DNA from: Candidatus Hydrogenedentota bacterium | GTDB lineage: Bacteria; Hydrogenedentota; Hydrogenedentia; Hydrogenedentales; CAITNO01 | Assembly (NCBI GenBank): GCA_022710255.1 | Contig: JAKLHG010000063.1 | Location: 1-12,026 of the forward strand | Direction: 5' to 3' | Length of the DNA: 12,026 nt | Part shown: positions 1-6,954 of the stretch, piece by piece | Layout: every line of letters starts with the position of its first letter | How positions within the stretch are numbered: the first letter of the stretch is position 1 | Position numbers and translations under genes: made by a program | Notes under the pieces: model-generated | The model's database searches: none | Told to the model about the DNA's origin: nothing | Seen by the model: the letters and a program-made list of their open reading frames with translations, nothing else

Positions 1-600
1 GAGCCGGATCAGTTGATAGGACAATCCTGCGCGGTTCGTTGCGCGGGCTACCTGGAGCAACGCTTATTGAATCGCTCCCCCGCATTGGGAAAATTGCGTG
101 CGGCATTGGGTACGGAACAAGAAGCGGCGTCCCTGGAACAACTGCGGACTTATCTTGAAGAAGCGGGGCTGCACACCCTGCCTTGTGAATGGACGGGCAA
201 GGCGGTTGCCCGCTGGAAAGGCGATCTCTATCTCCTCATTCATTCGTTTTCCGGGGCGAAAAAGCAGGGCCATTTCATGGTGGTGGAAAAGAACGATGCG
301 GGTATAACGGTGGTGGACTGGCCGCGCAAACAGTTTTTTTCGAACAACTACGGCGGCATCCGCCGCTGGCGGGCGTATGCGGCGAACGGTACAATGACCC
401 CTATAGGCCTTCTTGTGGACACCCATCCCATTACCCTGCCGGATGAAAACACAACGCCTCCTCTATTTTATCTATACCTATCAGGCGGCGTCATGGCGGT
501 GTTGCTCTTCTCGCTGCTATTGGTTATCGGACGAAGCCGTTACGGGAGAGGCCGTTCAGGCGGCAATCGCCATAGCGGAACAGCTCGGGGATGCCCCTGA
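1..600 (+). CDS. C39-like cysteine peptidase with C-terminal membrane segment, 5'-partial
   Basis: The frame is open from the first base of the window, so the true start lies upstream. The visible part resembles a papain-like C39 (bacteriocin-processing type) peptidase domain. A Q-S-C motif places a candidate nucleophile Cys at bases 28-30. A G-H-F-x-V-V motif gives a candidate His at 271-273, followed about 15 residues later by V-V-D-W-P with a candidate Asp at 316-318; this order and spacing is typical of C39 domains. A hydrophobic helix (L-S-G-G-V-M-A-V-L-L-F-S-L-L-L-V-I-G) at 478-531 would anchor the protein. The tail after that helix in this frame is Arg/Gly-rich and looks out of frame, while the next frame continues sensibly to 667. 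This family usually cleaves leader peptides for export, but some members are degenerate. No substrate gene is visible here. The family call is moderate, and the catalytic residues are inferred from motif order. Confidence 0.55.
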   Translation, partial: EPDQLIGQSCAVRCAGYLEQRLLNRSPALGKLRAALGTEQEAASLEQLRTYLEEAGLHTLPCEWTGKAVARWKGDLYLLIHSFSGAKKQGHFMVVEKNDAGITVVDWPRKQFFSNNYGGIRRWRAYAANGTMTPIGLLVDTHPITLPDENTTPPLFYLYLSGGVMAVLLFSLLLVIGRSRYGRGRSGGNRHSGTARGCP

Positions 601-667
601 GAACGCGGCAGTGTTGGAACGCGCCAAAACCCTGATACCGGAACTTGCAGCCAAGCAGGGGAACTAG
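530..667 (+). other. Probable out-of-frame continuation of the C39-like gene
   Basis: The +1 frame from about base 530 reads D-E-A-V-T-G-E-A-V-Q-A-A-I-A-I-A-E-Q and continues as an Ala/Glu/Leu-rich helical stretch to a TAG at 665-667. It looks like natural cytoplasmic protein, unlike the Arg/Gly-rich tail of the upstream frame over the same bases. Removing one base in the GG at about 529-530 would join the membrane helix directly to this tail. The likeliest explanations are a one-base insertion (mutation or assembly error) in the upstream gene. A ribosomal frameshift is possible but no classical slippery heptamer is seen. A separate small gene is less likely because no good start with a ribosome binding site lies near. 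Confidence 0.5.
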
Positions 668-732
668 CGTTCCGGCTTAACATGTCGGGTTCTCAGAACC
701 CGCATAACATTCCGGATTAATCTTTCTTTTCA

Positions 733-767
733 GGCGGGCTATTGCCGATAGCCCGCCTTCCTTTTTT
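733..767 (+). terminator. Intrinsic terminator of the C39-like gene
   Basis: A perfect 10-bp stem (GGCGGGCTAT at 733-742 pairing with ATAGCCCGCC at 748-757) has a 5-nt loop and is followed by TTCCTTTTTT. The T-run is on the + strand, so it ends transcription from the left-hand gene. The stem overlaps the last codons of the convergent FadL-like gene, whose stop codon is at 739-741. A smaller hairpin (CGGGTTC at 686-692 with GAACCCG at 696-702, 3-nt loop) lies between the C39-like frame and this terminator without a T-run. Confidence 0.85.
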
Positions 768-2013
768 GATCGCCTGTTCCATGGGCGAACGTGTAACTGT
801 ATTGAACGGTGAGTTCATTTTCTTCCAGGGAAATTTTGGAGCCTTTCCCCAGCAGGGAAAATAAATCCCCGCGACCGCTGTCTTTCAGGGTGTTTTCGAA
901 GGTGTGCGTGAAGGCGACGTGAATCTCCGAAGTATCGGATATGCTGTAGGATGCGCCTACGGCGGTGGAATTTTCTGTGATGGCGGGGAACAGGGCATTG
1001 GCAAATACATGCCGTTCATCGATAGGCGACTGGGCGTGTGAAAACCCGGCGCGAAAGGTCCATTTCGGAAGCGCATGCCAGGTAACGCCCGCTTTGAATA
1101 CATGCTGATCGTGCCACCCGAAACCGCCCCGAAGGGGTTCGGCGCCTATCTGGCTGATGCCGGACCAGTCGATCCACTTATAGTCGGCCACCACTTCCAG
1201 CCGCGGTGAAAGGGAATAGGCAATCCCCGCCTGCAGCAGTTGCGGCAGGTCCATGGAAGCGAAAAAGAGGTCATCGTACGCTTTAAACTCGGTCATCCAT
1301 TGCCGGGAGGTATAGGTAAGTCCAAAGGCGATGCGTTCCCAACGTTTATGCAGGCCCAGGGAAAATCCCAGCCCGTAAGCGTCGTCCCAATGGTTGCCGC
1401 CCTTCGTTTCCGAGAAGTTCAGGGTCAGCATGTCCGACTTGAACATGGAATAATTTAAATGGGGCGCAAAAGCGATTGCCCAGCCCGAGTCTCCGAGGGT
1501 GTGCGCTTAGGCCGCTACCAGTTGCGCTACACTGTATTCCGTTCGGCGGTCATAATTCTTTAGAAAAAGGCGGGGTAGTATGGCCCGGGAGGTTCTGTAT
1601 TCCACACCCATGCCGCTCACCCCGTAAAGTCCGACGCCCCATGCGGCGTTACCGCCATCCAGGCAGCGGCTGTAGCCCAGCGACGGTATCATGAACATAC
1701 TGGTATCTTCCATGTCGCCGGCAGCCAAATTTCCAAACAGGCCGCCCGGTCGATTATGGCGTTCCGGGGCGAATACTTCCATGCTGACGTCGAGGCGGCA
1801 GCCCATTTCGAGTATCCCGGCCGGATTAAGCAATACCCAGGTACTGTCGCCGGGACCGGCGACGCCGGCGCCGCAGGTCCCTTGCTGTACCGCGCCTATC
1901 CCGGTCATCTGTGTGCCGTCCGTTGCCATGGAACGGGCGGCAGCGGTCACGAGAACAGTCAACAGTAGCCGGCGGAAGAGCCACGAGTAAGATAAAAAGC
2001 GATAGCGGTTCAT
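739..2013 (-). pseudogene. FadL/OmpP1-family outer membrane protein, interrupted by an in-frame stop
   Basis: FadL/OmpP1/TodX proteins are outer membrane beta-barrels that take up hydrophobic molecules. The N-terminal part (1507-2013) starts with basic residues and a hydrophobic run of a signal peptide, with likely cleavage near residue 30 (S-M-A). It then has the family's early region: G-I-G-A-V-Q-Q-G-T-C-G-A-G-V-A followed by L-L-N-P-A-G-I, where the N-P-A-G motif is diagnostic. TAA at 1507-1509 then stops the frame after Q-L-V-A-A. The same frame is otherwise open straight through to 739 and reads as alternating barrel strands ending in Q-Y-S-Y-T-F, a typical barrel C-terminus. The full length would be about 424 codons, normal for the family. 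An AGAAGG ribosome site lies at 2020-2025, 6 bases before the ATG. A Met at 1444-1446 could restart translation, but a barrel without signal peptide would not be exported. It could be a nonsense mutation or a base error. Confidence 0.8.
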
Positions 2014-2170
2014 GCAAGGCCTTCTATGGTTGCGTTTTAGATTGATGCTACGGGAAAAGTCCGGGGAGTATATACTATTTTTATCGTTGTAATGAAATAC
2101 GTGAGCATGGGGCCGCTATTCCCATCTGCCTTCCACACGAGTGCGGAATGCAGAATAAAGAATTGCCAAC

Positions 2171-2204
2171 TCGTTCCCAGATTCCATTCTTGTCATTACC
2201 CACA
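2171..2204 (+). repeat. Left arm of a 34-bp inverted repeat
   Basis: This arm begins TCGTTCCCA and ends TACCCACA. It matches the reverse complement of 2491-2524 at 30 of 34 positions, including a perfect 19-base core (2186-2204 against 2491-2509). The arms are separated by 286 bases. Such spacing suggests the ends of a small non-autonomous mobile element, or two opposed copies of a dispersed repeat, rather than a hairpin used in RNA. Confidence 0.8.
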
Positions 2205-2279
2205 TCTTTTAACAATGGTTTTGTAAGCCGGGTGAAGCGGCAGCAAATGGTATTGTTTATGGACTAAAACAGATTTTGA

Positions 2280-2396
2280 CTATACAGGGCGGCCTTGATA
2301 TTCATGTCCGACAAAGCGGAACCCGGCTTCTTCATAGAACCTTTGAGCAAACAGAAAGGCGGGTTTCGCTTCAGTTTTGGCAATGTATATGCCTGT
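2280..2396 (-). pseudogene. Remnant of a GNAT-family acetyltransferase C-terminus
   Basis: Read on the - strand this stretch gives about 38 residues containing A-Q-R-F-Y-E-E-A-G-F-R-F-V-G and ending E-Y-Q-G-R-P-V before TAG at 2280-2282. The F-Y-E-x-x-G-F pattern preceded by an alpha helix is the classic end of motif B in GNAT N-acetyltransferases, where the Tyr acts near acetyl-CoA. A stop codon lies just upstream in the same frame, and no catalytic acetyl-CoA binding motif A is present, so only the last part of a gene survives. It lies wholly inside the inverted repeat pair. The short length makes chance resemblance possible. Confidence 0.45.
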
Positions 2397-2490
2397 TTAC
2401 TGGTTGGGACACAGGATTGTTTTAAGTGCAACATACAAAGGCCCGCTCCACCCGGCCTACCATTTTTGTGCCGACAAGACAGAAGATAGT

Positions 2491-2524
2491 TGTGGGTAAT
2501 GACAAGAATTCCATTTGGGAACGA
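2491..2524 (-). repeat. Right arm of a 34-bp inverted repeat
   Basis: It is the mirror copy of 2171-2204, with four mismatches clustered at the 2512-2516 side of the arm. On the + strand it begins TGTGGGTAATGACAAGAA and ends GGGAACGA. No obvious direct duplication of flanking bases was recognised beyond the arms. Confidence 0.8.
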
Positions 2525-2670
2525 GAGGATTCGAGGATGAGCAGCGTCCACACCACCACCATATCCCTGGTGTTTGATGGTGTATAGGGGAAATGGAGAA
2601 TTATGAATTGCAGGCCTCGGCGTGTATGGCAGGGGGGAAAGAGGCCCAAGGGAGAGAAGAGCGCATTGTC

Positions 2671-3093
2671 TCAAAACTGGTTCAGGTACCGTTCGAATTC
2701 TTCCGGCTGTTCTTCGGGGGCTTCCCAGTAACTCTCCGACTGGGGCAGCCACTTGCGCTTGAGCGGGTCTTCGCTGAACAGCCGCATGACCAGTCCCATG
2801 GGAACAATGATGAGGAAGTAAACAACGGTCAGCAAGACGTGCGTTACAATCCAATTCAGCACCAGGGCAAGTTTAATCCACGCTACAAAAACAGGTTTGA
2901 GGCCTTTGGGCCAAATCAGCCCCAGCGCCAAAAACGGAAGGGCGACAAGGAAAAACCACAGGGGATTGGCGAAGGTGCCGTGCAGGGCGAAGCGGATAAC
3001 AGCGCGCAGTAGGCCCAGGATGGAAATCGCCGCCGCCATGACCAGGCCGAACTTGCGCTGTTCTGTCTTGCTGGAAGTATCTATATCAAGCAT
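2671..3093 (-). CDS. SxtJ-family small membrane protein
   Basis: The product is 140 residues with three to four membrane helices at about residues 15-36, 42-61 and 68-104, the last long stretch probably being two helices. It is followed by a polar tail with F-S-E-D-P-L-K-R-K-W and an acidic C-terminus. This arrangement, with the P-M-G-L-V-M-R-L-F motif, matches the SxtJ family. These are small membrane proteins of unproven function found next to NodU/CmcH carbamoyltransferases. Here it starts only 20 bases after the carbamoyltransferase stop, so the two are surely co-transcribed. The ribosome site is weak (GGAAC about 10 bases before the ATG), which suggests translational coupling. It probably helps the carbamoyltransferase act at the membrane, but that is inference from constant neighbourhood. 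The small DUF5989-type protein often found in such clusters is not seen here. Confidence 0.8.
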   Translation of the reverse strand: MLDIDTSSKTEQRKFGLVMAAAISILGLLRAVIRFALHGTFANPLWFFLVALPFLALGLIWPKGLKPVFVAWIKLALVLNWIVTHVLLTVVYFLIIVPMGLVMRLFSEDPLKRKWLPQSESYWEAPEEQPEEFERYLNQF

Positions 3094-3113
3094 GTCATAT
3101 GTTCCGGTGGGGG

Positions 3114-4928
3114 TTAATCCAGTTCAAATTCCTGACGCCAGTCTTTTTCTTCCGCCCAGGGCTCCTGTTCTGTCTTGTCAAGCAGGAACGCGCCCATGCA
3201 CAGGTAATCCATGCGCGTGCGCATGAAGCAGGTGTACGCTTCCTCGGGCGTGCAGACGATGGGTTCGCCGCGCACGTTGAAGGAGGTGTTGATAATGACG
3301 GGACACCCCGTCTTCTTATAAAAGGCTTCAATCATATCGTAGTACAACGGGTGGTCTTCCCGCCGGACGGTCTGTATCCGCGCCGAATTGTCCACATGCG
3401 TGATGGCGGGCAGGTCGGACCGGGGCACGCGCAGTTTATCAAAACCGAAGGCGCGTTTTTCGTCTTCCGACAAGTTGCGCAGCCTGTCCTTGCGCACATC
3501 GGCGACCAGGAGCATATAGGGGCTTTCCTCGCCGCGCAGGTCGAAACATTCGTCAGCGTGGTCCGCCAGCACGGTGGGGGCGAAGGGGCGGAACGATTCA
3601 CGGAACTTGATTTTCAGGTTCAATACGGACTGCATGTCCCGCGAACGGGGATCACCCAGGATGCTCCGTCCGCCCAGGGCGCGCGGACCGTATTCCATGC
3701 GGCCCTGATGCCAGCCGACCACTTTTTCGTCGCTGATTAAGCCGGCCACCACTTCGGGCAGTTCTTCCCGGGACAGTTTCCGGTAGGGAATCTTACGGTT
3801 GTCCAGAAAGGCCTGGATTTCTTCATCGGAATAGGAGGGGCCGAGATACGAGGCTTTCTGTATCCGAGGCGTAACCGTTCTCGGTTTGTCCAGCAGCTGG
3901 TGCCAGGCGAAGAGCGCCGCACCCAACGCGTTGCCGCCGTCACCCGCGCAGGGCTGAATCCAGATGTCCTCAAAGGGGCTATCACGCAGTACCTTGCCGT
4001 TGGCGACGCAGTTCAACGCCACACCGCCCGCGAGGACGAGTTTTTTCATGCCCGTCTCCCGTTGGACGTGCCGGGCCATTTTCAACATTACTTCTTCGGT
4101 CACTACCTGGATGCTGCTCGCCAGGTCCATCTCGCGCTGGGTAATTTTCGTCTCCGCCGTGCGTTCCGGGCCGCCAAACAAGTCGGCGAAGCGGCGGTTG
4201 GTCATGCGCAAACCGGCGCAGTAATCGAAGTAACGCATATTTAACCGGAACGAACCGTCATCCCGGATGTCAATCAACTCCCGCTTGATGATGTCCACAA
4301 AGCGGGGTTCCCCGTAGGGCGCAAGGCCCATCAGTTTGTATTCGCCGCTGTTGACCTTGAAGCCGGTGAAATAGGTGAACGCCGAATAGAGCAGTCCCAA
4401 CGAGTGGGGGAAATTGATCTCTTTGAGGATCTTTACCTTGGTATCACGGCCGATGCCGTAGGTGGTGGTCGCCCATTCCCCGACGCCGTCCACGGTGATG
4501 AAGGCGGCTTCTTCGAAGGGACTGGGGAAGAAAGCGGCGGCCGCATGCGACAGATGATGGGTGGAAAAAAGAATATTGCCCTGGTAGCCAAGCTGCTTGC
4601 GGATGGTATTCCGCACGAACAACTTCTCTTTGAGCCAGGACGGCATCTGGGACAAAAACGACAGGTAGCCGTGGGGCGAAGACGCCAGGTAGGTCATCAG
4701 CAGCCGTTCAAACTTGATGAGCGGCTTGTCGTAAAAGGCGACATAGTCCACCTGGTCTATAGTAATGCCTCCTTCCCCAAGACAATACTCCACCGCATGC
4801 CCGGGGAAACGGGGATCGTGTTTCTTGCGTGAAAAGCGTTCTTCCTGCGCCGCGGCAAGGATGTCGCCGTCGCGAAGCAATGCCGCCGCACTGTCATGGT
4901 AGAACGCCGATATTCCCAATATGTTCAT
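3114..4928 (-). CDS. NodU/CmcH-family O-carbamoyltransferase
   Basis: Family members move a carbamoyl group from carbamoyl phosphate, through carbamoyl-adenylate made with ATP, to a hydroxyl of a sugar, antibiotic or nodulation factor. The 604-residue product opens with I-L-G-I-S-A-F-Y-H-D-S-A-A-A, typical of the Kae1-like domain (about 1-350). It carries the metal-site motif H-H-L-S-H-A-A-A-A-F-F (His124, His128) and C-A-G-D-G-G-N-A-L-G-A-A (Asp330). The C-terminal carbamoyltransferase domain (about 380-580) has G-R-M-E-Y-G-P-R-A-L-G-G-R-S-I-L and F-N-V-R-G-E-P-I-V. All signature motifs are intact and length is normal. I chose ATG 4926-4928 over the ATG six bases upstream: AAGGA then lies 5 bases before it, whereas it touches the upstream ATG. 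It lies 147 bases after the third hydrolase gene and directly before the SxtJ-like gene. The acceptor is unknown; a surface or secreted glycan is likely from context. Confidence 0.93.
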   Translation of the reverse strand: MNILGISAFYHDSAAALLRDGDILAAAQEERFSRKKHDPRFPGHAVEYCLGEGGITIDQVDYVAFYDKPLIKFERLLMTYLASSPHGYLSFLSQMPSWLKEKLFVRNTIRKQLGYQGNILFSTHHLSHAAAAFFPSPFEEAAFITVDGVGEWATTTYGIGRDTKVKILKEINFPHSLGLLYSAFTYFTGFKVNSGEYKLMGLAPYGEPRFVDIIKRELIDIRDDGSFRLNMRYFDYCAGLRMTNRRFADLFGGPERTAETKITQREMDLASSIQVVTEEVMLKMARHVQRETGMKKLVLAGGVALNCVANGKVLRDSPFEDIWIQPCAGDGGNALGAALFAWHQLLDKPRTVTPRIQKASYLGPSYSDEEIQAFLDNRKIPYRKLSREELPEVVAGLISDEKVVGWHQGRMEYGPRALGGRSILGDPRSRDMQSVLNLKIKFRESFRPFAPTVLADHADECFDLRGEESPYMLLVADVRKDRLRNLSEDEKRAFGFDKLRVPRSDLPAITHVDNSARIQTVRREDHPLYYDMIEAFYKKTGCPVIINTSFNVRGEPIVCTPEEAYTCFMRTRMDYLCMGAFLLDKTEQEPWAEEKDWRQEFELD

Positions 4929-5024
4929 GGGCATCCTTGTCGTTGAGATTCTTATGAAAGGGGAATAACACGACCTTTTACTGTAATGCTGCCGGCTATT
5001 TCCCCGTATACCGATAAGCGTGTC

Positions 5025-5054
5025 ATTTTAAAGGCTTGCCGGTAGGTGAATCAA
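5025..5054 (-). promoter_or_regulatory. Candidate sigma-70-type promoter for the carbamoyltransferase
   Basis: On the - strand TTGATT (5049-5054) and TAAAAT (5025-5030) are separated by 18 bases in the 147-base gap, about 97 bases before the chosen ATG. Matches to consensus are 4/6 and 5/6. The rest of the gap shows no strong terminator for the upstream hydrolase gene, so read-through is also possible. Confidence 0.35.
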
Positions 5055-5075
5055 ACAGTTCACGGTAAGTTGCTT

Positions 5076-6725
5076 TTATTCAGGATTGAAAACAGCGGTC
5101 ATCAGGAAATTATAAAGGCATCCCGCCAGAACCTTGGCGCCTTGAGGTGTGAAATGACCGTCGTAAATATAATATAAATCTTCCGGAACAGGATAAGCCA
5201 TGAAAGATTTATGCACGTCAATATACGGAATGTTGAATTCACGCAACATTTCCTCAATGAGGCGAATGTCTTTATTTGCCTCGTAGGGCGAGTCCGGGAA
5301 ATCCCTGTTTAGATCCTCCCAAAAAGTTTGTTTTAGCGATGGATAGTCTCTGTGCGCGAAAACCGCAAGCTTAATTCCGTGTTGTTCACAATCATTTTGA
5401 ATACCGCGAATACTTTCCCTGAAAATATTCCAAGCCTCTTGTAATTCGGGATACCATTCTTGAAGACAGGTCTCATATTTTCCCTCCCTGGAACATTTGA
5501 TTACCGGAGGTGCATAGTAAATCCGGGGGATCAAACGAAACTGCAACGCGACATCTCTCAGGAATCCCTCCTGCCCGTACTCAGAACACAAAAAACGGTA
5601 AAGATTGGAGTGCCTTTGGCACCAGCGTTCCAGATAAAAAGGAAACTCCTGCTGGCGACGGAAATCAATTAGCTTCAATTCCCAGCCCATGTCAAAGGTA
5701 TGAAGATATTTCCCCTCCTTTGTGTATGAACCGGAGACGTCGTTCGCCGGGAAAATTTGTAGCACTACCATGTCCGGGTCAAATCCAAAACCGCGTTTCT
5801 GAAGAAAGACCCTTTCCTGCCAAGGGGCATAACCGCCAACGCCGCAGTTGATTACCGTAATGCGTTTGGCCGCTTTTCCCTGGTTAAGCAGTCTTTCAAG
5901 TTCGCGTTGGAATGTATCCTCCCGTTTCAGGCAGTGTCCCATGGTATAGGAATCGCCCAGCGTGACAATTCTGAATTCATCGGGTTCTTTTGGACCGTAT
6001 TCGCGGTCTCTAATGCCTTGTGAAGATATGGTGTCCCCCCATTCAGTAACAGTTTGTAAATTGTCTTTGAAATAATAGACACCCTTGCCGCCGGGACAAA
6101 GGGTAAAGATCGCGTCCTTATCGGTGACATATAACTCCCCGGGCATGCTTCCTGTCGGCATAAGGAGATGTGAACCTGTTTCCAGAATCGCAAACATGAT
6201 TATCAGCGAAAACAGGACGCCCGGCGCGGATTTTATTAAACGCAAAAGATTGTTTCGTTTAAAGTGTTGGGTAAATACAAGCAGTGCAACCGCCCAACCT
6301 GAATAGGAGAGGGGATAGTTGCAGGATAAACTGAAAAATGCCACGCATACCGCAAGGATAGAGAGTGCCAAGGCCAGGAACGTGTTAAAACTATCGCGAC
6401 GGTAAACGGAAATGAACAGAGGTTGTCTGATGAAATAGAAGACAAGATAAACGCTGGCCAGAAGAACATGATACAGTATTCCCTGAAAATCGAGAAAGGC
6501 AGGAAAGAACATGGAGATCACACTGCCTGACATGACAAACGCCAATGCAAGCACTGCTTGACAGTACAGAACAAATCGTGAAGACAAGCCCCCCAGAAGT
6601 ATTGTCATGCCTACCGTCAACCAGTTCGGGTCAATAAAATATGAGAGTGCTGACAGGAGTATTAATGCCAGTATCCGAACAGTAATGTTGAGATTTGAAG
6701 TATGCCGTTTGAACCTCATGAACAT
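5076..6725 (-). CDS. Membrane-anchored SGNH/GDSL hydrolase, paralog A
   Basis: This 549-residue protein has an N-terminal membrane domain of six to seven hydrophobic helices (about residues 15-33, 36-50, 54-76, 83-100, 115-133, 140-153, 168-183), then an SGNH hydrolase domain. Catalytic blocks are G-D-S-Y-T-M-G (Ser259), N-C-G-V-G-G-Y-A-P-W-Q-E (293-304), F-P-A-N-D-V (Asn328) and Y-D-G-H-F-T-P-Q-G (Asp522, His524). The family cleaves or transfers O-linked acyl esters, often on polysaccharides. The catalytic domain follows a single helix end and probably lies outside the cytoplasm, but topology is inferred. The membrane domain is shorter than the roughly ten helices of acyltransferase-3 enzymes that are also fused to SGNH domains, and I do not recognise its family. 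The ATG is at 6723-6725; a second ATG two codons later is equally possible, and the ribosome site is weak (GTAGGT). It is one of three paralogs in the window. Confidence 0.85.
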   Translation of the reverse strand: MFMRFKRHTSNLNITVRILALILLSALSYFIDPNWLTVGMTILLGGLSSRFVLYCQAVLALAFVMSGSVISMFFPAFLDFQGILYHVLLASVYLVFYFIRQPLFISVYRRDSFNTFLALALSILAVCVAFFSLSCNYPLSYSGWAVALLVFTQHFKRNNLLRLIKSAPGVLFSLIIMFAILETGSHLLMPTGSMPGELYVTDKDAIFTLCPGGKGVYYFKDNLQTVTEWGDTISSQGIRDREYGPKEPDEFRIVTLGDSYTMGHCLKREDTFQRELERLLNQGKAAKRITVINCGVGGYAPWQERVFLQKRGFGFDPDMVVLQIFPANDVSGSYTKEGKYLHTFDMGWELKLIDFRRQQEFPFYLERWCQRHSNLYRFLCSEYGQEGFLRDVALQFRLIPRIYYAPPVIKCSREGKYETCLQEWYPELQEAWNIFRESIRGIQNDCEQHGIKLAVFAHRDYPSLKQTFWEDLNRDFPDSPYEANKDIRLIEEMLREFNIPYIDVHKSFMAYPVPEDLYYIYDGHFTPQGAKVLAGCLYNFLMTAVFNPE

Positions 6726-6794
6726 TTTTTTTACCTACAAAAACGAGAAGGCATTACAGTTTCACCCGCCAAAGGTTAACTCTTTGCCAAAAAA

Positions 6795-6888
6795 AGTTCA
6801 TGATACCAGATATTTTATCAATTACTATACTGCCCTCGAAAAAGACTATGAACTATGTCTGTATGCCCACTATAGTTTCATGATACCC
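6795..6888. repeat. Pair of short direct repeats around a candidate promoter
   Basis: AGTTCATGATACC begins at 6795 and AGTTTCATGATACC at 6874, sharing an identical 11-base core (TTCATGATACC) exactly 80 bases apart. They lie in the gap upstream of paralog A and bracket its candidate promoter at 6824-6852. They could be operator half-sites, but two copies of 11 bases in AT-rich DNA are only suggestive. Confidence 0.4.
6824..6852 (-). promoter_or_regulatory. Candidate sigma-70-type promoter for paralog A
   Basis: On the - strand TTCATA (6847-6852) and TATAGT (6824-6829) are 17 bases apart, about 100 bases before the ATG at 6725. Matches are 4/6 and 5/6. It lies in the 229-base gap between paralogs B and A, which has no recognisable gene. 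Confidence 0.35.
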
Positions 6889-6954
6889 TTCCCGTAAATG
6901 ATCTAAGGGAAGAGATAGGATAAAACATGCTGAAGAACAAAAGATTAGTGAAAG

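Larger units (their letters stand above)
2014..2670. other. Gene-free stretch between the FadL-like and SxtJ-like genes
   Basis: No convincing intact gene is present; the open frames here lack family resemblance and good starts. It holds the upstream region of the FadL-like gene, with a TATACT-like -10 candidate on the - strand around 2069-2075 but no matching -35. It also holds the inverted repeat pair at 2171-2204 and 2491-2524, the acetyltransferase remnant at 2280-2396, and an imperfect nested hairpin (ACACCA/TGGTGT arms) at about 2547-2582. No T-rich intrinsic terminator for the core locus was found here. Confidence 0.6.

Noticed and set aside
520..540. Programmed ribosomal frameshift in the C39-like gene
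   Set aside because: No slippery X-XXY-YYZ heptamer or downstream pseudoknot was evident; a plain one-base insertion explains the pattern more simply.
2525..2670. A DUF5989-like small protein gene after the SxtJ-like gene
   Set aside because: I looked for a short hydrophobic frame downstream on the - strand, as is common in such clusters, and found none.
2264..2854. Open frame of 196 codons on the - strand overlapping the SxtJ-like gene
   Set aside because: The N-terminal half is a shifted reading of the SxtJ-like gene and the rest runs through the inverted repeat; composition is rich in His, Pro, Cys and Arg, with no ribosome site or family resemblance.
3099..3740. Long open frame on the + strand, antisense to the carbamoyltransferase
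   Set aside because: It lies wholly opposite conserved carbamoyltransferase motifs, has no recognisable domain and is explained by the GC-rich codon pattern of the real gene.
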